Shown here: piece after piece, positions 47,149-58,770 of the stretch
Layout of the letters: each line of letters starts with the position of its first letter
How positions within the stretch are numbered: position 1 is the stretch's first letter
Position numbers and translations under genes: made by a program
Assembly (NCBI GenBank): GCA_024180945.1
Contig: JAKSGN010000003.1
Location: 2,232,001 to 2,296,000, forward strand
From: Macrophomina tecta
Taxonomy: Eukaryota > Ascomycota > Dothideomycetes > Botryosphaeriales > Botryosphaeriaceae
Reading direction: 5' to 3'
DNA: 64,000 nucleotides
The notes under the pieces: generated by a model
Database searches by the model: none
Seen by the model: only the letters and a program-made list of their open reading frames with translations
What the model was told of the DNA's origin: nothing

Positions 47149-48211
47149 TCGACTCGGCGGATCGTCAGGTGACCGCCAATCACGCTTGAGTTCGATTGTA
47201 TAAATTCTGTGTTTTGGTAGAAGCGTCGCCGTGCGCGAGTGGAGTTCACGGCGGGCAGCTTGGCCGATGGTCAGAAGATGCGGCCTCCGTTGGGGTAGTA
47301 TGTCAAGGTTGATTTTAGCTTTCCACAAGCAGTACCCGGCAGTCTGGGTAGAAGTTTGCCACAGATCACTGCCCCATCTGGCAGTGATGGCCGCATCCAA
47401 GCGCCTTTTGTCTTCGTGCCGGCGGGGCAGGACGGACTCAACGCAGCCTGCTCCGCCGCGTGGGCGCCTCGTCTCGTCTTTTTGCAGCCCGACACTTCTC
47501 TCGACCTGACCGCTGCAGCACCTTCCCGCTCCCACCCCTGACCACATAACACCCAGGATACCGCTGGTTTCAAGCCGCGCCACCGACGTCAGCAGCACAG
47601 ATTCCTCAACGACCTTCATCGCGTCCGGCGCAGCTAGAAAAAAAAGTAGCTGAGAAAGGGCCGGGATTGACAGGGATCAGGAGACCAGCTGAGCGACTGA
47701 GAAAAAGACCCTGCAGCAGAACAGCCCGATTCCCGTCCTGCCGCGCCGCCCGATCTTTCTCCCCTTCTCTAGCCTTGCGAACCCCCACAAGCTCACACAC
47801 ACACTCTCAAATCGAAAAGCACATCCTAGGTGCGGCTGCTACTGCTCCCCGCTTCTGCCGCAAGGCCTCCGGAAAGCCCGGCTCTGCTTGAAGGCCAACA
47901 AGGAGCCCGCCGCCCTGCCTGCCCTTGTGTGCGTACTTTGACGACCGGTTTGAGGCGCTGGCCGTCCTTTCGACCCCTCTTCTCTCTAAGCTGCAAGCTC
48001 GAGCGGCCACCGGGCTGTCGAGTCGAGTTGAGCCGAACCCGAGTCAGCCTTAGCCGCGGCGCCGGCTGGATCTCGCCCGTGGAAGATTTGGATCATCTGA
48101 AGAGCTGAGGACGCAGTCAAAAGCAGCAGCGGTAGCAGCCATCGAGGGTCAGAAGCGGTCAGCGGAGGAGACGGCGTATTTGTGTCGCGGCTGGCAAGTG
48201 AAAACGGCGTC
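47149..48211. other. Intergenic, about 1.1 kb
   Basis: 3' flank of NOP2 and promoter/leader of the APH-type kinase gene. Frames here overlap on both strands without family resemblance. A small CA-type repeat lies at about 47794-47805. Confidence 0.5.
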
Positions 48212-49497
48212 ATGGGCACGACCGCACCCACTCCCAGGTATGTCTGACAAGAATAGAAAACGAACACTCCCTACACCTGCCCCGACAGTCCAACACGCTG
48301 TGCGGCGTGGCTTCTTCGTGGCTATCCTTTTTAATTTTCATCCTGTTACGGCCACTCTCGTTCGGCTCATCCCCGTTCTGCCCCTCAGCCCCACTTTTGC
48401 GTCATCAACAACACGGTTCCTCTCACGGGGCATGAATCTAACGGACGTTGCATACTTACAGAAGCCGTGTGCCGCGGCGACCATGGCGTCTCCTGTCGGA
48501 AGATGTGCCGCTGATACCAGAGAACGCGGTGGACTTGTTCCCCGAGAAGTTGGGCCCGCGCATCTTCTACCTGCCTTCGGCGAACGCCATCCTGAAAAAA
48601 GGCCCGACAGTTCGAATGGCTGAGGCCGAAGCCATGCGCTTCGTTAGGGCTAGACTCCCAGGGGTTCCCGTCCCGGAAGTCTACCAGAGCTTCATTAAGG
48701 ACGATTTGGGCTTCATTCTGATGGAGAAGATCGAGGGCCGGCCGCTGAGCGAAGTGTGGGACCGGCTGGACGACGAGAAGTGCGCGTACGTGATCGAGCA
48801 GCTGCGCGGCTTCATCAATCAGTGGCGCCAGCTGAAGGGCACCTGGTACGGCAGCCTAGGCGGCGGGAGCAGCATAGCTAACTACGGCACGCAACATCAC
48901 CATCCCCACCATCGTGGCAGCACCGGCAGCCGCAGCAGCGACGGATCGAGTTCCTACAACCCCCACCATCCGGGCGAAGCGTCTCCTCCTCCTCCGCAAG
49001 TCCCAGCTATCGAACCGGGCAGCGGGCCTGGCGGCCCCTGCGAGGACCTCGTTTTCAAGCACCTTTGCTTGGCTTCGCCGGGAGAACAGAAGACGTACGG
49101 CCCCTTCAACACGCGCGTCGAATACAACACCGGCGTCATCGAGGCGCTGTGCAACAGCCGCGCAACGGGTCAGCTCAACGACACGGACGAGCCGTTGATA
49201 GCGCGCATTCGCGCCGAGGACGCGTGCGACGACAAGGTCTTCACGCACGGCGACCTGCAGCCTGTCAACATCATGGTCGACCCGAAAACGCTGCGCATCA
49301 CGGGTATCCTAGACTGGGAGACGGCTGGATATAGCCCGCCGGAGCGGGAGTACTGCGAGGCACGGAGCAGGGGCCGGGAGGAAGGGTGGCGGCGGGCGCT
49401 GGAGAGCATGTTCGGCGAGGAGGTCAAGCACAAGTACAAACTGTGGCGGGATATCGACTGGGCGCTGGTGGCGCACAGTCGCGTGTGGAGCAAGTGA
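48212..49497 (+). CDS. APH-type (aminoglycoside/choline kinase-like) phosphotransferase
   Basis: Two exons, 48212-48237 (MGTTAPTPR) and 48462-49497, give 353 residues; the 5' site is GTATGT and the intron is 224 bases. The N lobe has VRMAEAEAMRFVRARLPGVPVPEVY and FILMEKIEGRPLSEVW, as in fungal APH proteins. A Gly/His/Ser/Pro-rich insertion (about residues 150-195, with HHHPHHRGS) breaks the usual fold. The catalytic loop is FTHGDLQPVNIMVD and the metal-binding motif ITGILDWETAGYSPPE. The C-terminal part ends with FGEEVKHKYKLWRDIDW. Phosphorylation of a small molecule is inferred; substrates of fungal members are mostly unknown. An alternative start within exon 2 (48491) would lack the N terminus. 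Confidence 0.82.
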
Positions 49498-49993
49498 CAA
49501 TACTTGTTACTAGGCGTGGTACTTTTTGACTGACGATCAAAGGATGGATCCGAACTTACGCCTCCGCCTGAGAGAAGACAACCCAACAACAACAACGTAC
49601 ATGGTCACGACCTAGAAAGAATATTTTATTTCGTCCACCTTCCCCCGCCCAATTACGTGTAAGCGCGCTTCGAGTCAGACCGCGACTCCCGAACGACTTG
49701 GCTTGCGGGAGAGGTTCATCGACATGGGAACTCTACAAGCATCGGAAAGAGGACAGTATTCAACACTTATGATACCATAGAATTGGACGGCAATGACGAT
49801 GATGGTAGACGCTACAAGAGGTACATGCAGCGCAGGATGATATCTCGGGGAGACACGAGCGTGGAAAAGCCTGAGCATTTTGGGGCAGGGTTGGACGGAA
49901 GCGACATGCATCAAGTTCATGGTATAGGGGAGGAGTTTGTTTTAAAACGAAAGCGTGTAGGAGCAGAGGTGCTGGGCGTTGCGCGTCTCATTC

Positions 49994-50019
49994 TTTTTTT
50001 TTTTTTTTTTTTTTTTTTT
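49994..50019. repeat. Poly-T tract, 26 bases
   Basis: The longest mononucleotide run in the window. Confidence 0.9.
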
Positions 50020-51067
50020 GTCCCCCAGTTTGCATGAGCCATAGTGTAGAGAAGGTCTGGGTTAAAAGGCAACTAAGGGGAGGGAGGCTTCGTCTGTTTA
50101 TCATTGTTTTTGGCGTTCCGCCTATATGACAAGTCTCATTTTGTCTTGCTTAGCGCTCGCTGTTCTTTGTTCAGGTAAATATTTTCCCACATTCCAGTTT
50201 CCCACTTTGTTGGCTAGAGTATCTTAGCATTACTATTGTCACCCATGATCTCGCTTTCCCTTGACTGCGCATGGCATGGCTTCTATTAACAAACCTGTTC
50301 AAATATAGCCCCGCTGTCATCTTTCAGAGGTCGGGTTGCCCGTATCTAGCCATACCTTCCGCGCGGCTCGCTTCGGAGATCTCCTTACTTTCTTCGTCTG
50401 CTTGGCGAGAGCAAATCTCACAGTTACAACCGGTTTTAACCCTAGCCGCTAGAACATATCAAACATTAACGGGCAAGTCCTAATGGGGTGATGGCGAGTC
50501 CCGGTCAATAAGATACAAGACTGACTAAAGGATATCTTTCCACCAGTTAAATGTTGGAGGCGTTTTATTTACGAATTTCACGGCTCGGTCGATTCGTTTC
50601 AGGTGATTCGTGAGCGACCGTCTTGAGGCGAGCTTATTACTCGAGCATCAAGAGTTAGGGGATTGACATTGCATCTTGACTTAAAAAAGCAGACGCGCAT
50701 AGCGAAGCACCATTATCATCACTAACAAAGGCAGCGTATGCTCTTGCACGTCTACTGACGCGAATACCGTCTTGAACGACCAATCAACAAACACTCCAAA
50801 AGAAAAGAAATCGTTTTCATCATCCTTTTTGAGCGTTGTCCACAAGATCTTACAAATTTGCACCCGTCAAGGCAACAGCGCGCCGGCAAGTGGGGCTCTG
50901 ATGTCCTCTTTTTTTTTTTCCACTCTCTTTCTCCTCTCCAACCAAACCGGCTTCCGGCCGATGGAAAAGCGGTGAAGAGGGCCGCTCGGAACGCCTCCCG
51001 CAGTCACCCGCCGGCGGGGGTTAACTAGAGCGTGACTGGTTTAGCAGAGGGTCTCTTCCCCGGTTTT

Positions 51068-51092
51068 TGTGCGTGTGCGCGCGCGCGTGTGT
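51068..51092. repeat. Alternating GT/GC (Z-DNA-prone) tract
   Basis: 25 bases of strict purine-pyrimidine alternation, mixing TG and CG steps with five consecutive GC units in the centre. Such stretches can adopt Z-DNA; no function is implied. Confidence 0.75.
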
Positions 51093-51554
51093 CACCCGGC
51101 ACACCGGAAAAAGGCCTTGATGGGGTGGGATCGGCGGCCGCGCTGCGCATGTCGCTTGCGTACCCGAGTCGGGTGGTGCCGGTGGGAGGGAAGTGGACTG
51201 CTGGTTAAAGTGCTTCGTTGTTGTGGTTTGCCGGGCTTGCTTCATATATTCCTGCGTTGGTGGAGCTATGCTTTTTTTTTTTTTTTGTCGGCGCGGGGCT
51301 CTCACAGTCTCTTTGCGCGCCAGACAAATGGGACCGAGGCATTGTAATTTTCGTCTTTTGAAGCATACTCTCGTTAGTCAAGAACATTCCGCTTTGATCA
51401 GCACGCCGAAATCGCCGGCTTTACTAGATAGCGTGTGTTTAACGACGGTTATTATTTCAAGCTTCTTGGATAATCAGTCGTTTAGAGAAGAGATAAGTTT
51501 CTACATGCGAAGAGGCACGACTCTTCCTAGCCAACCTTAAATGAGTATGTCGGC

Positions 51555-52861
51555 CTAAACTTCGTCTACCACCCGCGACTCGTCAACATTCCATGCCTTT
51601 ATCAAAACCTGCTTAGCCTTCTCATGGTCGATCCCCTTCGCCCTCTCCTGTAGTGCCTCCCTGCTCTTTAGAAGCTCTCTCGCCACATCCTTCCACTCTA
51701 CTCTATTCTTGCCTACAATCTCCCTCGCATCCTCCTCTGCGTTCGTCTCTACTATCCTTCCCTTCCTTTTCCTCACAACCCCGTCCACAATCACCACATC
51801 TATATGCTGCGGACTCGAATGTAACACCACGGGCGCAACCGCATCCTCCTGTGCTGCACATACCATCCCTGGACTCCGCCCCTCCCAGACCACTACACCT
51901 GCCTTCATTCCCTCCCTCAGCCTTCCTACCTTCCTCTCCAATCCCAATACCCTCGCCCCCTTGACTGTCCCTAGACTGAATGCCTCCTCTACCCTCCTCC
52001 ACACCCTCCTTGGCATGAACCCCCCCTTGTCAATAAACCGCTGATTCCGCTCCCCGTCGCCCAAAGAAGCCCCAGTCGCGCACCAGTCCGGGGAAGGAAA
52101 ACGCGCCGCCGATGGCGCTGCGGCCGAAGTGGGTGGTGAGCAGGCTGACGGCGTGCGCGCGTGCGGCGCGCAGGAGCGGCAGGTACCAGCCGTCAAAAGG
52201 CGAGGCCGAGGGCGACGCGGCCGGTGGGGCCGAAAGGCGAGCTTGGAGCGAGGGAAGTGAAGGTTCGGAGGACCCATGGGGGCCAGGAGGCCGTCCGAGG
52301 AGAAAGTGAGTCCGGGGGTGCCAGGTGGGGATTCTGTTGGTGGGATCGAAGGCGAAGATGGAGCGGATGCCGGAGGTCGGGGTTGCGGAGATGGCGGTCG
52401 GTGCTGGCCATGGTGAGTTAGCGTATTTGTTTCGTGGTGGAAGAAGCGCGGCTCGAGGAGAGGATTCGGGGCTTACCAGCTTCGGGCAAAACGTTCAAGT
52501 GCGCATGGTCGAGGACGGTGGTGGTGCCGGCATTGCGAAGAAGTCGGGGAGGGTGTAGTTAGAGGATTGGAAGCTGCCTAGGCACCGTTAAGTTCTGATC
52601 TTATAGTCTGTGGTAAAGCTTACCTGAGGGCATTTAGTCTAGGAAGAGCTCGTTTGCGTGACGCCCTTTAAGTTGCGTCTGCCAAACGTGCTGGTGACAG
52701 TCGATGAATCCAGGAGAGATGATCTTATCTGTACAGTCAATCACTTCTCCGACATCAGTTGGAGGTATGTCGGGTTCGATTCGCGATATAGTGCTGCCTA
52801 AGATGAGGAGATCCGCCTTCGTAGGAATAATATGGTCGTTCTCATCGTGGATGAGCAGTGC
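51555..52861 (-). pseudogene. Decayed metal-dependent amidohydrolase (ATZ/TRZ-like)
   Basis: Fragments of one amidohydrolase occur in order on the minus strand but in different frames. They are ALLIHDENDH (52861), then IISPGFIDCHQHVWQTQLKGRH with the metal-binding His-x-His (shown in part), then a TAA stop at 52636-52634 between LD and MPSG. After an intact GT-AG intron (52623-52578) comes SFQSSNYTLPDFF. A frameshift with loss of about a dozen codons follows, then NAGTTTVLDHAHLN in a new frame at about 52540-52490. Further on are SGIRSIFAFDPTN, then another shift to FGPTGRVALGLAFDGWYLP and THFGRSAI, and finally VEEAFSLGTVKGARVLGLERKVG with the C-terminal strand. The stretch expected between the THFGR and VEEAFSLG parts, with several metal ligands, is largely missing. 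No single start or frame can give a full enzyme. Confidence 0.83.
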
Positions 52862-54795
52862 CGCCTTTGAGCGAAACCGATGAAGTCATAATGTGACGAG
52901 TATCTAACTTGGAAGACTTTAAGCAGGAAAAGGGTGGAAATGTGAGAATATTTAAGGTGTCAGTATTCGCGTCCGAGATCTGATGCCGTGATTGAAAACA
53001 GAAGATTTTCCATGCTGGAGCTGAAATGATTCATAAAGCTGAGTTGTACGCTATTGCTCCCTCGCTCGGATCATCGGCCATATATATTCGGGAATTTCTG
53101 TCAGCTCGACCATGATATCTCCGTATGACCTACTTCTACGGCTTCCGCTGCCAAACCATGCCAAGTAAGGGATGACGCTGTGCGTCTTTACAAGTTCAAG
53201 TTAGTATGTTACGCGATGTGGGAGCTAATACTATGCAGGCCATCCAGTAAAAGTCTGCTATAACGTACTCGGCCCCTTCCGCATCCGGCAGCATGACTTG
53301 CTAAGAACAATCCGCGTTCTAGTTTTCATACTCGTGGTAAAGAGGCTCGATGCTGGAGCCTTCGGCTTCGGCCTCGGCCTCGACTGGCCCACTCCGCTTG
53401 TACTCTTCTGTCGATAATTAGCTTCGTATGGTTCCACTCTGTCTCATGTTTAGTTACGAGAGAAACACGTTGCCGCAGCTACCTCGGCGCTTTTGGCCCG
53501 TAAGCGCGATGCGACAGTCGCGCAATCTGTCGTGCCATTGATTACGATTCTCTTGCCTTCTCCTCCGGAGACATCGCCCCGAATATGTCCGCTTCGTGCG
53601 AAAGCCTGACTTTAAAATAGTCAACAAGCTACTTCGGAAGGTCGTTCACAGCTCAAAATGGACTGAGGAGAACTGTGCGTCCTGTCTCCCAGTATGTAGC
53701 TGTCACACATGACTTCCGCGTACTCCCGCATGGGGAGTGATGGAAAATGTTGATCAGTTGATGATGATGAGAATGGCACCTACCGAAACAGGAGAATGAT
53801 GAAAATCATAGCACATAGTCAATATCCGTGACGCGCAACGTCGGATCGAAAAACAGCTACAGATACGCAGGTTGTTCTCGCTGGAATCGCGTGAGAGGTT
53901 GCATTCACCCACTCGAAACTCCGAGCAGCAAGCGGCAGACTTGTCTAATGTAAATGGCAAGAGACACATCAGACTTTGTTCCGAGAAGTCAATACGAATA
54001 GTGAAAGAGATAAGAGAAGATCAATGTTTGCTGCAATCTATATCCGTCTATACCGCCCCTCTTTCTGGCATCATCTGACGGGTTCATGCTGGGCTAAAGT
54101 ATATGTCCTTTCATCTGTTAACAGTGAAGTCTATGAGTGAGGCGACCGGGTAGTGCGTAAAACGAGGGATGTGAGCCCGATAGGAGGCCGTCGATACTGG
54201 ATCAAGTGGTGGAGAGGTCCGGTCGTTCTTTGGCTGATGAGCAACCACTAACGCAGGACCACTTTGAGGGCATGCCGTTTGTGGCGGGCCTTCTTGTGCT
54301 TGGGATGTACATGCCGCCTCTGGAGCATACCACTCTCCATATGCATTGCAATAAGTTTATCTTACGCGCTATAGGCACGCCAAAGAGTATGATATAATCC
54401 CTAGAAAGCAAGCTATCAGAGGAAGTCTTAAAGCAAACATGCCAATTTTGTGGTCGCGACCACGGACCATCTATGAAGCTGACTACAGCTACAGAAGTGA
54501 CCAATTGCAAAGGATGGAACGCCCTTCTATCAGGAATCATGAGTGATTCTCCGAACGAACCTGCGTCGGTGTAGACCCTGCCCTGCGCCAAGCATTATCC
54601 AAAAGACTAATCAAAGAAAACAAAGAAGCCCGACCGGCAATCCTTATGCCGACTGAATCATCTCTCCGCAGAGAGTGGCCTGAACGCTCACTGAAGTCAA
54701 AAAGTAAAGCACCGACAGGATAGCATATCCAGAAGCTGGCCACTGACAACATATGACCGCAATGCGCGGCAAAACTGAGGCAGGGTGGCAACAGC
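52862..54795. other. Intergenic, AT-richer than the flanks
   Basis: 1.9 kb with no supported gene. Short frames (53754-53969, 54202-54591, 54537-54857) lack domains. Composition looks visibly AT-richer than the housekeeping genes on both sides. Confidence 0.5.
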
Positions 54796-55766
54796 TCAAA
54801 CCTCGTCATCTTGCTCCCAGTCCGACACGTTCGAATCGCCATCGAAGAACCCGTCATCGTCGCTGATGGACTCCTCCAGCTTGATGTCAGCAGTCGAGGC
54901 GCGGCGCGGCGTCGAGCGCGCGACGGACAGGCGGTCCATCATGGCGGCAGCAGCGCCCGTCGGTTCCATGCTCACGGGCGTCCTGCCTGCGATGCCAGCG
55001 GCCGGGGCAGCGGGCTCCATGCTGGCGGGCGTACGGGCGGCGAAGCTGTTGGCGGCAGCGGTGTGGTTGGTGGTGACAGTGTTGGCCGCAGCCCCGGGCT
55101 GGCTGAAGGCGGTGGAAGCCCGGCTGGCCGGTGCCGCGGCGAAGGTGCGGGTGGGGGACCTCTCGCTGCTGGGGATGACGCTGCCGTGGGGAGCGACGGA
55201 GGTGGAGGGGTGGCGGTTGGTGGAGGTCTGGCGAGGCGTGGTGGCGTGGCGCGGCGTCGCCGGGGTGGGAGAGGAGCGGGCAGCCTGCTGGAGTGCCCTC
55301 ACCTCGTCATCCGGGATCACATAGACGTCGTCATCATCTATGTACTCGGTGCGGCGCCTCTTGGCCGAGGGAGTGGTGCTGGCAATGGCGGGCTTGGTCG
55401 GCCTGGGGGCCTTCGGCTTGGAGGGCGTGGAGTTGACGGAGCGCGGCTGCTTCGCGATGGCGGCGGCGACCTGGCCGCCGCTGCTGCCGATCTGCTTGCG
55501 CATCTTGATCAGGCGCTCGGATATGGCGCGAGGCGTGGGCTTTTCGCCCTGGTCTGCGGCTGTTTCTTCGTTAGTAGAGAGCAAGATGGTAAGGCGGTGA
55601 GGGCTTGACTTACGCCAGGCATCAGCAATGGCACCGTAATTGATGCTGATGTTGTGAGTCTTTAGCAGCATCAGCAGCATCTACTGAAGTCAGTGTGCAT
55701 TCAAGATCAAGGTGAGGCAGAGGCGTTTACCAGCTGATCCTTGTCCGGAGTCCAGCGCATCGGCAT
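54796..55766 (-). CDS. Disordered nuclear-type protein with N-terminal SANT/Myb-like motif
   Basis: Exons 55766-55731, 55680-55614 and 55559-54796 give 288 residues. An acceptor six bases further in would remove two residues. The first ~55 residues form a compact helical unit: MRWTPDKDQ, LLMLLKTHNISINYGAIADAW, then TPRAISERLIKMRKQIG. The rest is Ser/Thr/Pro/Ala-rich with a KRRR patch (nuclear signal-like) and an acidic, aromatic C terminus (DDDGFFDGDSNVSDWEQDDEV; given in part). I know similar Dothideomycete and Eurotiomycete proteins only as uncharacterised. The N-terminal unit resembles that of the next minus-strand gene (57455-58068). A role in chromatin or transcription is inferred, not shown. 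Confidence 0.7.
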
Positions 55767-57454
55767 GATGGATGACGTTCAGGAAGGCACTCTGCCCAGA
55801 GGCAACTCGGTGTATAGTTCGAGGACTCGCTAGGTGGAGGATGGGTAAAGGTGGAACCGTTCGTGAAGCGAGAATGCGGAGGAAGGGAGTTGTGGAGGAG
55901 AGGTTGGAGGCGAGCGTTCGAGGGCAGGAGATTTAAAGCGGGAGATAGTCAGGTTCGAAGGCCAGAGCAGGTGCGGGAGGGCGGCGCCTGCACGCAGGAA
56001 GTCGAAGGCGAGAAAGCAGATATTCTCGCGTGAAGGGATGTCTTGCAAGCGGGCAGCAGAAGCCGCTGAAGGGCAATGAGACACAGGCGAAAGGCAATGT
56101 CACCGCGACTTGGCGTTGAGGGCTGGGATTGTCCGTGGGAAATCATGCGAGACACAGCGAAAACGCAGTGAACGGCGGCAATCAGGCTACGAGACGGCCC
56201 AGCAGGCAACGGAAGACGAGGGCGAGTACAGGTCTGGCAAGGATTGCAAGGATACCGTGTAGAGGCACACCACTTGTTGAATATGGCGCGATGCGGCACT
56301 TTCGTTTCGCTTTACGACGCTTCCCGCATGTGCGATTGTGCTGCAAGTCATGTCCGCATTTGGATCGGCTCGCACGCCTCTGAATGTGGATCAATTTTGG
56401 TGCGGAAAATCCCTGGCTAGACGGCACGACAGGCAGAACAATTGTCGCGACTTTGAGGCCAATCCACGGAGTAGGTGAAGAAAAGAGCGGGTTCCAAGCG
56501 CGGAGGGTTCGGCGGAGCGGGCAGAGATGATGGGCGCATCCGTAAGGCTTCACGACGGCACCGTTAGCTCTCAACCCCTGGGCAGAAGTGGGGAAATCGC
56601 GTCGCAGATGAATCGAGCGGGTTGGCGCGCGTGGGCTGGCAGCCAAGGTCGCGCCTGGCCGACTCGGACGCGCGCGCCGCTCTGTATCGCGATACAGACT
56701 CGTCGCGCCCTTCGCCCAGATTTTGCGGGCGCGGCCTCGGCACTCTGTGCGCCCGCCCGGACGCGAGCGGCAGCCCACGGCGGCGTCCACGTCACACGCG
56801 TTCACGCGTCGTGGCGCGCCGCCCCAGTCCTGTCTGGGCCAAAGAGCTTGCAGCTGCCCTTGCCCTGTTCCTGGCGAAGTGTCTCCCAACCTACGCCCTC
56901 TTTCTCCGTCCACTTGATCCTGCTGTGCCGCTCCGTTCCATGCCAGCTGGCTCCGGTCCCAATCGCTCCATTTCCCTGCCGCCTCGGCCCCTGTTCTGAT
57001 GCATCTGCACCCCCATCACTGCCGCTTTCCCGACTCCCCCATAGACCTGCACACCCGATGCCATAGTCTGATCATCTAGATCATCCTGACTCTAATGACC
57101 CATGGTGCGGCATGGCCACGGCCGGGTCGATTACAGCAACGAAGATAGCTCCATACGTCTCGACACAGCACACTGGAAACGTCTCTTTTTCGATTCAGTG
57201 CATTTACGCGAAGTCAGCTACTTCTGAGGAGACTTCCGCCGGCCGACTAAATCCACTACCAGATCCAAATTCCCGAGACGCCCGTTAACAGCTGGCCGAG
57301 GACCCCGGTCCAGCCAGTATTTCACCTCTCCCCTAAACCAGGAGATGTCGCTTAGGAGCGCCTTTGCAAACGCCGTAAAGCCCCTTTCCGAACCCTATGA
57401 AGAAGAGAAGCGTAAGCCCTATCCACAAGGGCGTTTATGAGGAGTGACGCCGCC
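55767..57454. other. Intergenic, CpG-rich, about 1.7 kb
   Basis: The centre (about 56500-56850) is rich in CG dinucleotides and holds an 18-base palindrome. Long frames on both strands (for example 56182-56913 minus and 56527-57066 plus) have Arg/Ala/Pro-rich translations typical of GC-rich non-coding DNA. Confidence 0.5.
56681..56698. repeat. Perfect 18-base palindrome
   Basis: TCTGTATCGCGATACAGA equals its own reverse complement. It lies in the CpG-rich intergenic region, with no gene nearby on the right for 750 bases. Could be a dimeric factor site or chance. Confidence 0.8.
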
Positions 57455-58068
57455 TTAGACCTCCTCGCCGTCGAAGCCAAGGATTCTGGGGTCGAGTGAG
57501 GCGCTCTCGAAACTGTAGTCGTAAGGATTGACAGAGGCGTCCAAGTCGATGCCGCCCTGAGGGTTGTCGCTGGTCTGCGTGTCGTCGCTGCCCAGCGAAG
57601 TGGGAGTCTGGGGCTCCTGCTTGATCTTGGCCGCCACTGTGCTGCGTCTCTTCGACGGAGTTTTCTGGATGTGGCCGGACCGGGTGGCTGCGGCGGGTGA
57701 GCTAGTGTGACATGTGCGAGGGAACAAGACAGCTCACGCTGCTGGTCGGGCTTCGCCCTGGGCTTGCGAGGGGTGGTGATGGCGCCCTTAGACCTTGTAG
57801 CTGGCAGCGCCCGGCCTTCCTCTTCGGCCTCGGCCTTGAGAGTTGTGGCCATTTTCTTCGCAATGCGGAACCGGCCCTCGATGGAGTCGTAGGTTGCGCC
57901 TTGGCCAAAGAAGTATGCGACTTTCTTGTAGTCGACCTGCCATATCATGGTTGGTACCGCCGTACGATCACATTCGCGACGGATAAAACTTACGTTGCCG
58001 TCGCTGGCGGCAACCAGAGCAGCCAACAAGCGCTGATAGCTCTGTTGCGACTTCCAGTCAATTGGCAT
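57455..58068 (-). CDS. Small nuclear-type protein, paralogous N-terminal motif
   Basis: Exons 58068-57994, 57936-57738 and 57687-57455 give 168 residues, phases in agreement. N-terminal unit: MPIDWKSQQSYQRLLAAL, then VDYKKVAYFFGQG and YDSIEGRFRIAKKMA, the same W...LL...(Y)..(I/V)A...R..K layout as the gene at 54796-55766. A basic middle (TPRKPRAKP, KTPSKRRS) and an acidic C terminus ending DPRILGFDGEEV follow. Family is unnamed to me; small fungal proteins with this layout are usually annotated as hypothetical. Role in the nucleus is inferred from composition. Confidence 0.72.
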
Positions 58069-58770
58069 TGTTTGACGGGATGCTGAAATGCGTAGTGTTG
58101 AAGCGTTTGGCGATTGTAAGGCTGTAATGCGAGACGGCTTCGGGAGTGAGAAGCTGCGAATAAGATCTGAAGGAGAATGGGCTGGAGCGTATGGATTCGG
58201 AAAGTGAAGAAAGAGAGAGGGGCGCCGTCCAGCTGTGAAAGCAGTCGGGTTTCGAGAAAGATATGGACCAGACTGGGCGCGCGCGCACCCTGTCCGGTGA
58301 GGGCATTGACATTAATCACATACTGCCCGGTGCCGTCCAACGCGTCGCGGGGAAGCAGTCTGAGTGCATGCTGCAGCCCCGGTCCTGGATTTACCTGTTT
58401 GGGCATGACGAAAAGGTCTTCAGCAAGCATAGGAGCGTAGCATTCCAGGAATATTGGGGATCATGCCTGCTCTAGTGTTTGTGTAGCATCGAGAATTTAG
58501 ATTGCTCTTCTAGTCAGTGCCATGACTGTGCGGGAGTAGCACCCGACGATTCACAAACCGAGTCGCACCAAACGTACCCGGCGATCGCCGCTACTCAGTT
58601 TCCATGCGTCATCGCTGAGGCTATTCAGCAGCTCTCAGTCGCCTTTTAACCTCCAACAACTCTCCCGTCTACGCTTCGTGCTCACTGCTCAGCACAGCGC
58701 ATACCTCTCCTCCCTCCCACGCAACCCGGCCGCACTCCTACAACACCTGAGTAACACATCAGACAACCCC
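58069..58770. other. Divergent intergenic region
   Basis: About 700 bases between the small nuclear-type gene (leftward) and Rad14 (rightward). No gene; frames at 57990-58430 minus have no family likeness. Confidence 0.5.

Larger units (their letters stand above)
49498..51554. other. Intergenic, about 2.1 kb
   Basis: Simple-sequence-rich: T tracts at 49994-50019, 50910-50919 and 51271-51286 and an alternating purine-pyrimidine stretch at 51068-51092. No gene supported. Confidence 0.55.

Noticed and set aside
52634..52636. Repeat-induced point mutation as cause of the amidohydrolase stop
   Set aside because: The stop replaces a Tyr codon and there is no visible C-to-T pattern; frameshifts and deletion dominate.
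53095..53410. Possible two-exon small gene starting MISPYDLLL
   Set aside because: The plausible splice join runs into a stop after about 25 residues and the rest matches nothing.
56182..57066. Long frames on both strands in CpG-rich DNA
   Set aside because: Both strands are open because stop codons are rare in GC-rich DNA; translations are Arg/Ala/Pro-rich and lack motifs.
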